DNA of 64,000 nucleotides from Cupriavidus sp. MP-37 (lineage in GTDB: Bacteria; Pseudomonadota; Gammaproteobacteria; Burkholderiales; Burkholderiaceae): assembly GCF_020618415.1 (NCBI RefSeq), contig NZ_CP085345.1:2418001-2482000 (forward strand), given 5' to 3'. Numbering within the stretch: position 1 is the first letter of the stretch; the number at the start of each line of letters is the position of its first letter. The notes beneath the pieces are model-generated. The model made no database searches, had not been told where the DNA came from, and worked only from the letters and a program-made list of their open reading frames with translations. Made by a program: the position numbers and the translations under genes. Of this stretch, positions 57,554 to 64,000 are shown piece by piece.

Positions 57554-59845
57554 CTAGGCACCCTGTTCCGCAGCCTGCAGCCCGGTGAGCAGCTTGTCCA
57601 GCGTCACCGGGAACTCGCGCACCCGCACCCCGGTGGCGTTGTACACCGCATTGGCCACCGCTGCGCCCGCGCCGCACACGCCCAGCTCCCCCAGCCCCTT
57701 GACGCCCAGCGGGTTGGCATTGAAGTCAGGTTCCTCCAGGAACAGCACGTCCATCTGCGCCACATCGGCGTTGACCGGCACGTGATATTCGGCAAGATCG
57801 TGGTTGATGAAATTGCCGTAGCGCCGATCCAGCAGGGTCTGCTCCATCAGCGCCGCGCCGATGCCCCACGTCATGCCGCCCAGGATCTGCGAGCGCGCCG
57901 TCTTGGGATTCAGGATGCGGCCGGCCCCGATGACGGCGAGCATGCGCCGCATGCGCACTTCACCGGTATCGGCATCGACGGCCACTTCGGCGAAATGCGC
58001 GCCATAGGCATGCTGCGAGTACGCCTTGTACGCCTCGTCCATGCCTGCCACCCGGCCTTCGGCGTGCAGCCCGCCGGGCGCGGCACGCGGCAGCAGGTCG
58101 TCCAGGCGCTGCATGCGCCCGTTCACGGTGATGGCTCCATTGGCGAAGCGCGCCTCCGTGGCGGCGCCATCGGCCGGCGCCACACCGTCCCGTCCGCGCG
58201 CGGCCGATACAATCTGGCGCTTGAGCTGCGCGCAGGCATCGGCGACCGCGGAACCGGAGCTTGCCGCGCCCCAGGACCCGCCAGACCCCGCCGTGCGGGG
58301 AAAGCGGCTGTCCCCCAGTTCGACGCGCACCCAGTCCAGCGGCACGCCCAGGCTTTCGGCCGCGATCTGCGCCAGGATGGTGTAGGTGCCGGTGCCGATG
58401 TCGGTCATGTCCAGGCGCACGGTGACGCGTCCGCGAATGTCCATGGCCACCAGTGCCGACGCGGCGCCAAGGTAGTTCGGCCGTATCGCCGCGGCCATGC
58501 CCATGCCCACCAGCCAGCGCCCCTCGCGCACGCTGCGCGGCGCCGCCCGCCGGCGCTGCCAGCCGAAGCGCGCGGCGCCCGTGCGCATGCAGTCCACCAG
58601 GTTGCGGGTCGAATAGGGCAGGCCGGTCTCGGGCTCGCGGCGGGGCTCGTTGCGCACGCGCAGTTCGATGGGGTCGAGCCGCAGGCGTTCGGCCAGTTCG
58701 TCCATGGCGCACTCGAACGCCAGCATGCCTGGCGCCTCGCCCGGCGAGCGCATCCATTCGCCGCGATTCAGGTCCACCGGCACCAGCCGGTGGCGCGTCG
58801 AGCGGTGCGGCGCGGCGTACAACGCGCGGGCAAACACCGCGGTCTGCTCGCAGTATTCCTCGAAGCGGCAGGTGGCCGACCAGACGTCATAAGCCAGTGC
58901 CGAGAGCCGGCCGTCGCGGTCTGCGCCCAGCCGTATGCGGTGCGACATGGCCGCGCGGTGACCGGCATTGGCGTACATTTGCTGGCGCGTCAGGGCGATC
59001 TTCACGGGCCGCCGCAATTCGCGCGCGGCCAGCGCGGCCAGCACGGCGTCGGCATGGATGATCAGCTTGGCACCGAAGCCGCCGCCGGTGAACGGGCTGA
59101 CGATGCGCACGCGTTCCGGCGGGATACGCAGCGTGGCAGCCAGGCCCGCCTGGAAATTGCCGAGGGTCTGCGTCGCGGTATAGACCGTCAGTCCCGCATC
59201 TGACCATACCGCCATGGTGGCGTGCGGCTCCATCGGGTTGTGGCTCTGGTACGGCGTGGCGTATGTCACGTCGAGCGCAACCCCGGCCTGGGAAAACGCG
59301 CTGTCGAAGTCTCCGGTCGCGCTGTCGGGCGCGAAACCCGCGTTGGTGCGCGGCGGCTTGTAGGCTTCGGCCAGCCTGGGCGCCAGCTCGAATTCACCGT
59401 TCGCGGCCTGGTAGCGCACCTGCACCAGCGCGGCCGCCGCGCGCGCCGCTTCGAAGGTCTCGGCCACGACCAGCGCCACCGGCTCGTCGTAATAGCGCAC
59501 CTGGTCCGAGGCCAGGCAGGGCCGGGCGCGCGTGAACACGTCGCGCGGCGTGGGCGGCACCGATGGCCCGAACGGCGGCTGCGCCGGCGCGTTGAGATGC
59601 GTCATCACATGCAGCACCCCCGGCGCCCGGCGCGCCTGCCGGGTATCGATCGAAAGAATGCGGCCGCGCGCGATCGATGCGCCGACGATGTAGCCGTAGG
59701 CCGGCGGCGCGCCGCCGGACACCCGCTGCTCATAGGCATAGGTGGCACGGCCCGTCACCTTCAGCCTGCCATCGACCCGGTCGACAGGCAGACCTACCGG
59801 AGCGCCCGGCCCCCTGCCTGCATTGCCTTGCGTATTCGTTGTCAT
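57554..59845 (-). CDS. paoC: Aldehyde oxidoreductase molybdenum-binding subunit (PaoC-like)
   Basis: This 763-residue large subunit of a xanthine-oxidase-family molybdoenzyme (PaoC/YagR) binds molybdopterin cytosine dinucleotide. It has VTGRATYAYEQ near the start, FTGGGFGAKL near 245, NEPRREPETGLPYSTRNL, and the end motif VKGLGELGVCGAGAAVANA with the conserved catalytic Glu. It should oxidise aromatic or other aldehydes to acids in the periplasm together with the 2Fe-2S and FAD subunits encoded upstream. The 70-bp gap after the FAD-subunit gene is larger than the other junctions. No PaoD-type insertion chaperone gene is adjacent. Confidence 0.9.
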   Translation of the reverse strand: MTTNTQGNAGRGPGAPVGLPVDRVDGRLKVTGRATYAYEQRVSGGAPPAYGYIVGASIARGRILSIDTRQARRAPGVLHVMTHLNAPAQPPFGPSVPPTPRDVFTRARPCLASDQVRYYDEPVALVVAETFEAARAAAALVQVRYQAANGEFELAPRLAEAYKPPRTNAGFAPDSATGDFDSAFSQAGVALDVTYATPYQSHNPMEPHATMAVWSDAGLTVYTATQTLGNFQAGLAATLRIPPERVRIVSPFTGGGFGAKLIIHADAVLAALAARELRRPVKIALTRQQMYANAGHRAAMSHRIRLGADRDGRLSALAYDVWSATCRFEEYCEQTAVFARALYAAPHRSTRHRLVPVDLNRGEWMRSPGEAPGMLAFECAMDELAERLRLDPIELRVRNEPRREPETGLPYSTRNLVDCMRTGAARFGWQRRRAAPRSVREGRWLVGMGMAAAIRPNYLGAASALVAMDIRGRVTVRLDMTDIGTGTYTILAQIAAESLGVPLDWVRVELGDSRFPRTAGSGGSWGAASSGSAVADACAQLKRQIVSAARGRDGVAPADGAATEARFANGAITVNGRMQRLDDLLPRAAPGGLHAEGRVAGMDEAYKAYSQHAYGAHFAEVAVDADTGEVRMRRMLAVIGAGRILNPKTARSQILGGMTWGIGAALMEQTLLDRRYGNFINHDLAEYHVPVNADVAQMDVLFLEEPDFNANPLGVKGLGELGVCGAGAAVANAVYNATGVRVREFPVTLDKLLTGLQAAEQGA

Positions 59846-59915
59846 CTTCGCTATCCGTCTCTGTTGCCGGCGTGGCAGCCCGCTGGCTGCCTGCGCATCG
59901 GATTACCTGCCTGCG

Positions 59916-60926
59916 TCATGCCCGCCTGGGCGCCACCATCGGTGCGGCCATCGCGGCGGCGGTCAAGGTCTGCCGCAAGGTCTGCGCCGCCAGCGGAATC
60001 TTGAAATCGTTGCCGCCATGGCCGCGCGCGCCCGCCAGTGCCGCATCCGCGGCCGCGCGCCAGCTTGGCGCTGCCGCGGGTTTGCCGGCCAGCACGTGCT
60101 CGGCGGCGTCCGCGCGCCAGGGGCGCGGCGCCACGCCGCCCAGCGCGATACGCGCCGCCTGCACGCGGCCATCTCTCAGGTCCAGCACCAGCGCCACCGA
60201 CACCAGCGCAAACGCATACGAAGCGCGGTCGCGCACCTTGCGGTAGAGCTGGCGGCCGGGCGGCGGTGGCGGCAGCGTGACCGCCGCGATCATCTCGCCA
60301 TGCTCGAGCTGGGTTTCGATATGCGGCGTCGCGCCCGGCAGGCGGTGCAACTCGCGCAACGCAATGACGCGTCCGCCGCCGCGCGGCAAAACGGTGTGCA
60401 CCTGCGCATCCAGTGCCACCATTGCCACCGCCATGTCCGACGGGTGCACGGCGATGCAGGCCTCGCTGGCGCCGAGGATGGCATTCATGCGGTTGTGGCC
60501 CTGCATCGCCGCGCAACCGCTGCCGGGCGTGCGCTTGTTGCAGGGCATGTGCGGGTCGTAGAAATAGGCGCAGCGCGTACGCTGCAGCAGGTTGCCCGCG
60601 GTCGAGGCCTTGTTGCGGATCTGCCCGGACGCGCCGGCGAGCAGAGCTTGGGACAGCAGCGGATAGCGTGCCCGCACACGCGGATCGGCTGCCAGGTCGC
60701 TGTTGCGCACCTGTGCGCCGATGCGCAGGCCGCCTTCCGGCGTCTCGTCGATGCCGGCCAGCGGCAGGCGGCTGAGGTCGACCAGATGGCGCGGCTGCTC
60801 GATATGCAGCTTCATCAGGTCGAGCAGGTTGGTGCCGCCGCCGACAAAGCGCGCGCCGGGCCGGGACGCCACGGCCTGCACCGCTTGCGCCGGATCTTCC
60901 GCGCGTTCATAGGTGAAGGGGGTCAT
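59916..60926 (-). CDS. paoB: Aldehyde oxidoreductase FAD/4Fe-4S subunit (PaoB-like)
   Basis: This 336-residue subunit has the FAD-binding [13 protein letters not shown] near 27-39, [19 protein letters not shown] near 98, and a Cys cluster (Cys119, Cys129, Cys138 in [20 protein letters not shown]). That cluster is the hallmark of PaoB/YagS, which carries an extra [4Fe-4S] centre not found in ordinary FAD subunits. It passes electrons from the molybdenum site to an acceptor. The ATG at 60926 overlaps the 2Fe-2S subunit stop (ATGA). Confidence 0.9.
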   Translation of the reverse strand: MTPFTYERAEDPAQAVQAVASRPGARFVGGGTNLLDLMKLHIEQPRHLVDLSRLPLAGIDETPEGGLRIGAQVRNSDLAADPRVRARYPLLSQALLAGASGQIRNKASTAGNLLQRTRCAYFYDPHMPCNKRTPGSGCAAMQGHNRMNAILGASEACIAVHPSDMAVAMVALDAQVHTVLPRGGGRVIALRELHRLPGATPHIETQLEHGEMIAAVTLPPPPPGRQLYRKVRDRASYAFALVSVALVLDLRDGRVQAARIALGGVAPRPWRADAAEHVLAGKPAAAPSWRAAADAALAGARGHGGNDFKIPLAAQTLRQTLTAAAMAAPMVAPRRA

Positions 60927-61588
60927 GAACGGCCTCCCTGCGCGGCATCGCGGATCGCGGCGACGATATTCGGATAGGCTGCGCAACGGCACAGGTTGCC
61001 GCTCATGCGCTCGCGTATCTCGGCCTCGTCGAGCGCAAACTCGCGCGCAGCCACATCCCCGCTCGCATGGCTGGGCCAGCCGGCGCGAACCTCGGCCAGC
61101 ATGCCCACGGCCGAGCAGATTTGCCCGGGCGTACAGTAGCCGCACTGGAACGCATCGCGCGCGATGAAGGCGGATTGCACCGGATGCAGTGCATTGCCGT
61201 CGGCCAGGCCTTCGATGGTGGTGATCTCGTCGCCTTCATGCATGACCGCCAGCGTCAGGCACGCATTGATACGGCGGCCGTTCACCAGCACCGTGCAGGC
61301 GCCGCACTGGCCGTGGTCACAGCCTTTCTTGGTGCCGGTCATGGCCAGCTGGTTGCGCAGTGCGTCCAGCAGGGTGGTGCGCACGTCCAGCTCGACCCTG
61401 TGTTCCGTGCCGTTGATGCGCAGCGCCAGCGGCCGGACCGGCACGGCGGAGCCGTGCGTGCCTTGGGCCGGCGCGCCCGACGCCCCATGCGCGGGCGCGG
61501 CGCCGACTGCGAAGAACACGCCGCTTGCCGCACCGGCCCGCAGCACAGCGCGGCGCCCCGGGTTTTGCGGATGGTCTGCCTGATCCAT
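60923..61588 (-). CDS. paoA: Aldehyde oxidoreductase 2Fe-2S subunit with Tat signal (PaoA-like)
   Basis: This 221-residue iron-sulfur subunit has a twin-arginine signal ([15 protein letters not shown]), so the complex is exported folded. It has the plant-type 2Fe-2S site (Cys90, Cys95, Cys98, Cys110 in [15 protein letters not shown] and following), and the second 2Fe-2S site with Cys149, Cys152, Cys200 and Cys202 ([19 protein letters not shown]). An AGGAG site precedes the ATG at 61588. First gene of paoABC; the stop overlaps the paoB start. The small exported protein gene is 78 bp upstream on the same strand. Confidence 0.92.
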   Translation of the reverse strand: MDQADHPQNPGRRAVLRAGAASGVFFAVGAAPAHGASGAPAQGTHGSAVPVRPLALRINGTEHRVELDVRTTLLDALRNQLAMTGTKKGCDHGQCGACTVLVNGRRINACLTLAVMHEGDEITTIEGLADGNALHPVQSAFIARDAFQCGYCTPGQICSAVGMLAEVRAGWPSHASGDVAAREFALDEAEIRERMSGNLCRCAAYPNIVAAIRDAAQGGRS

Positions 61589-61666
61589 GGTCTGCTCCTG
61601 ATAAGTGGCGATGGTCGAAGACCAGGCCTCCGTCAAATAACGAACCCGTGCTGAGCCCGCGCGTGT

Positions 61667-62005
61667 TCAGCCGTTGGCGTCGGCGGGCCGGGGCTGGCTG
61701 TGCGCGCCGTCGGTGAACGCGTCGCGCGGACCCTGCACGCGCGCGCCATCGCTATACACATCGAAACGGCCCTTGGCGGTTGCCGTGTTCGCGGCGCTGT
61801 CGGTGTACGGGTCAACCGGCCGCGGCGCCGCCCTGGCCGACAACGAGAGGCTGGCGCAGGCCATCATCAGCATGGTCGGGATCAGGGCATGCAGCAGCGC
61901 GCGCCGGGCCGTGCCGCCGCGCAGCCACAGCAGGCGCGTCCGGCGCGCACGCGTGCCGCGCACGGTATGGCGGCCTCTGAGGTCGGTTCTCTGGTTCGGG
62001 ATCAT
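61667..62005 (-). CDS. Small exported protein with three DxYTDxA repeats
   Basis: I do not recognise this 112-residue protein. A basic N-terminus of about 35 residues, rich in Arg, precedes a hydrophobic stretch (LIPTMLMMACASLSLSARA) that could be a signal anchor or long signal peptide. The mature part carries three short related units, DPYTDSA, DVYSDGA and DAFTDGA, spaced about 18 residues apart. An AGGAG site just before the ATG at 62005 supports real translation. It sits between paoABC and a divergent two-component system, so it may be regulated with one of them. Function unknown; metal or ligand binding by the repeats is possible but unproven. Confidence 0.65.
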   Translation of the reverse strand: MIPNQRTDLRGRHTVRGTRARRTRLLWLRGGTARRALLHALIPTMLMMACASLSLSARAAPRPVDPYTDSAANTATAKGRFDVYSDGARVQGPRDAFTDGAHSQPRPADANG

Positions 62006-62157
62006 GGAAGGACTCCTGTTTGCGAGGGAAGGTCAGCCCGGCCAGGCACCTACAGTCTATGGAGCGCTGCCGACGCCACCCTGACGCGTTGCTGACAATT
62101 GCGACAGGCACCCATGCGCCGCGGGCCCGCACTAGCCTGGTGCAGCCAGGTCCCAAC

Positions 62158-62173
62158 TGACAGGATTGACAGG
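62158..62173 (+). promoter_or_regulatory. TGACAGG direct repeat upstream of the response regulator
   Basis: TGACAGG occurs twice, at 62158-62164 and 62167-62173, nine bases apart, and a looser TGACAATTGCGACAGG lies about 70 bp upstream. It precedes the response regulator start (62224). OmpR-type regulators bind such direct repeats, so this may be its own site. Confidence 0.35.
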
Positions 62174-62223
62174 TTCGATTCGCAGACTTCCCCTATATTG
62201 CTTAGATTCAGAGGACTGGACCC

Positions 62224-62913
62224 ATGAAACTCCTGCTGGTCGAAGACGAAATCAAGACAGTCGATTACCTGCGCCGCGGCCTGTCCGAGAACGGCTATGT
62301 GGTCGACACGGCGACCAACGGCGTGGACGGCCTGCACCTGGCCCGTGCCTGTTCCGAGCCCTACGACGCCATCGTGCTGGATGTCATGCTGCCGATGATG
62401 GATGGTGTCTCGCTGCTGAAGTCGCTGCGCCGCGAGCAACTGACGCCGGTGCTGATGCTGACTGCGCGCGATGACCTGGACGACCGCCTCAATGCCTTTG
62501 ACGCCGGCGCCGACGACTACCTGTCCAAGCCTTTTTCCTTCCTGGAATTGCTCGCACGGCTCAACGTGCTGACGCGGCGCGGCCGCCAGACCGAGCCGGC
62601 GCAGCTGACCGTGGGCGACCTGCGCATCGACCTGCTGTCGCGCCGTGCCACGCGCGGCACGCGCCGTCTCGACCTGAGCGCGCGCGAATTCACGCTGCTG
62701 TCGGTGCTGGCGCGGCGGCAAGGGCAGATCGTCTCCAAGACCGCGATCACCGAACTGGTCTGGGACATCAGCTTCGATTGCAACACCAACGTGGTAGAGG
62801 TGGCCGTCAAGCGCTTGCGCGCCAAGCTTGACTGGCCCGGCGAGCCCAAGCTGCTGCATACCATCCGCGGCATGGGCTACGTAATGGAATTGCGCGACGG
62901 CCTGCTGGCATGA
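62224..62913 (+). CDS. OmpR-family response regulator (CusR/CopR-like)
   Basis: This 229-residue two-component regulator has a receiver domain with Glu7, Asp8, the phospho-acceptor Asp53 (IVLDVMLP) and Lys102 (YLSKPFS). A winged-helix DNA-binding domain follows (about 130-225) with LSAREFTLLSVLARRQGQ and VEVAVKRLRAKLDWP. The start codon is ATG at 62224. It overlaps the sensor kinase start by 4 bp (ATGA), so the pair is coupled. Length and sequence resemble CusR, CopR or IrlR, often metal- or stress-linked, but no target is clear from context. Confidence 0.9.
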   Translation: MKLLLVEDEIKTVDYLRRGLSENGYVVDTATNGVDGLHLARACSEPYDAIVLDVMLPMMDGVSLLKSLRREQLTPVLMLTARDDLDDRLNAFDAGADDYLSKPFSFLELLARLNVLTRRGRQTEPAQLTVGDLRIDLLSRRATRGTRRLDLSAREFTLLSVLARRQGQIVSKTAITELVWDISFDCNTNVVEVAVKRLRAKLDWPGEPKLLHTIRGMGYVMELRDGLLA

Positions 62914-64000
62914 CCCGCAAACGTTCGATCGCGGTGCGGCTGGCGGCGATGTTCGGCCTGGCCGCGGCGCTGGTCTTCACCGTGACCGGCCTGGTGCTCT
63001 ACCACGTGCAGTGCCTGGAGCTGGAAAAGCGCCAGCTTGGCGAAATCCGTGCCCGCTTCGACCTGGCCGGCTCCAAGGCCGCGGGCATGGGCACCGAACA
63101 GCAGTGGGAGCGCTTTGGCGCGATGCTGCGCACGCTGACGCCGGCCGACCATAGCGTGCGCTATGTCGTGGAAAGCGCCGATCCGCGCTTCCGCTACGGC
63201 GAACCGTTCCCGCGCGGCGCCGAGGCCACGCCGCGCGCGCCGGATGTGTGGGAGGTGGAATTCGACGACAACCGCTTCCTGGTGCTCAAACGCCGCATCC
63301 CCGCGCTGGAAGAGCGCCCCGAGGTGGTGCTGGCGGTGGCGGTGGACCAGGCGGCGTTTTTCGAAACCAGCCGCACGCTGGGGATCTCGCTGGTGGTGTC
63401 GTCGGTGCTCGGCGTGATCGCCGTGAGCCTGCTCGGCTGGCGCATCGCCAAGGCCGGCCTGGCGCCGATCGAACGGCTGTCGCACCACGCCAGCGCGCTC
63501 GATCCCAAGCAGCTCGAGCGCCTGCCCGATGCCGACCTGCCCGGCGAACTGTGTGGGCTGGTGCAGGCCTTCAACGGTGCGCTCGACAAGCTCGAGCACG
63601 CCTACCAGCAACTGTCCGCCTTCAATGCGGACGTGGCGCATGAACTGCGCACACCGCTCGGCAATGTCATCGGCCAGACCCAGGTGGCGCTGTCACGTCC
63701 GCGTAGCGTCGCGGAGCTGGAAGAGATCCTGCAGTCCAATCTGGAAGACCTGGAGCGCCTGAGCCACATCGTCATCGACATGCTGTTCCTGGCGCAGTCC
63801 GACCGCGGCGCGCTGGCGCGCGACCTGGTGGAAGTGTCCGTGGCGCAAGAGGTGCGGCGCAGCGCGGACTTCCTCGACCTGCTGTTCGAGGAAGCCGGCT
63901 CCACGCTGCTCGTCAGCGGCGACGCGAGGGTACGCGTCAATGTGTCGCTGCTGCAGCGCGCGCTGACCAATCTGATGAGCAACGCGCTCCAGCATGGCCG
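62910..64000 (+). CDS. Sensor histidine kinase, heavy-metal-sensor-like (3' end outside window)
   Basis: This gene runs off the right end of the window after 363 codons. It shows a membrane segment (LAAMFGLAAALVFTVTGLVL) near the start, a periplasmic region of about 130 residues, a second membrane segment (LGISLVVSSVLGVIAVSLLG), and a HAMP region. The H-box is AHELRTPLG with the phosphorylated His244, followed by an N-box beginning NLMSNALQHG at the edge. The layout fits CusS/CopS-type sensors. Its start overlaps the regulator's stop (ATGA). The ligand cannot be judged. Confidence 0.87.
   Translation, partial: MTRKRSIAVRLAAMFGLAAALVFTVTGLVLYHVQCLELEKRQLGEIRARFDLAGSKAAGMGTEQQWERFGAMLRTLTPADHSVRYVVESADPRFRYGEPFPRGAEATPRAPDVWEVEFDDNRFLVLKRRIPALEERPEVVLAVAVDQAAFFETSRTLGISLVVSSVLGVIAVSLLGWRIAKAGLAPIERLSHHASALDPKQLERLPDADLPGELCGLVQAFNGALDKLEHAYQQLSAFNADVAHELRTPLGNVIGQTQVALSRPRSVAELEEILQSNLEDLERLSHIVIDMLFLAQSDRGALARDLVEVSVAQEVRRSADFLDLLFEEAGSTLLVSGDARVRVNVSLLQRALTNLMSNALQHG

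Noticed and set aside
1..64000. CRISPR arrays, rRNA, tRNA, prophage or complete insertion sequences
   Set aside because: No regularly spaced repeats with unique spacers, no tRNA-like cloverleaf and no transposase-like or phage structural protein was found on reading.

Overview
The window is GC-rich, densely coding DNA from a beta-proteobacterium of the order Burkholderiales. It most resembles the second replicon of a Cupriavidus/Ralstonia-type bacterium. Four things point there: the xsc-pta-tauE order for C2-sulfonate breakdown beside a sulfonate ABC operon and a thiol dioxygenase, the three Bug/TctC-type orphan periplasmic receptors, the many LysR/GntR/IclR/MarR regulators next to small catabolic clusters, and an HME-type RND metal efflux operon. 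This assignment rests on gene content and recall of related genomes, not on a search. No rRNA, tRNA, CRISPR array, complete insertion sequence, integrase or replication origin was seen.

Layout. 1-1827: end of an amidase gene and an MFS transporter. 1855-4186: a 2.2-kb island carrying an AbiEi-like regulator and an AbiEii-like nucleotidyltransferase, bounded by 117-bp direct repeats of the 3' end of tauE. 4070-7955 (minus): tauE, pta and xsc, which take sulfoacetaldehyde to acetyl phosphate, then acetyl-CoA, with sulfite export. 8265-13507 (minus): SsuD-like monooxygenase, a sulfonate-type ABC transporter and a membrane cytochrome c. 13699-17302 (plus): acyl-CoA-dehydrogenase-like flavoprotein, thiol dioxygenase, four-domain rhodanese. 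17374-17956: a MazEF-type toxin-antitoxin pair. 18193-24629: metal RND efflux operon. 24898-29773: methyltransferase, small exported protein, nitronate monooxygenase with its LysR, and an AhpD/GNAT/azoreductase operon divergent from marR (29841). 30381-34875: large MscS-type channel, hydrolase, BON-domain protein. 34903-39766: GntR, MHS transporter, GMC oxidoreductase, IclR. 39788-44504: LysR, Bug receptor, MlrC-type M81 protein, second Bug receptor. 44551-46837: uracil-DNA-glycosylase-like protein and a PQQ-type sugar dehydrogenase lipoprotein. 46881-50166: Bug receptor, M20 amidohydrolase, divergent LysR. 50275-57529: AraC-like protein, LysR, CoA ligase, thiolase, CoA-transferase, acyl-CoA dehydrogenase. 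57554-61588: PaoABC-type molybdenum aldehyde oxidoreductase. 61667-64000: small exported repeat protein and a two-component system cut by the window end.

The region from about 4 to 17 kb reads as an organosulfur supercluster: sulfonate uptake and desulfonation, acetyl-unit recovery, sulfite export, and thiol oxidation with sulfur-transfer proteins. The most unusual feature is the AbiE-like island. It lies exactly at the 3' end of tauE, duplicates the last 38 codons plus stop of that gene, leaves tauE intact, and carries no visible recombinase. Operators are inferred only from inverted or direct repeats near promoters.
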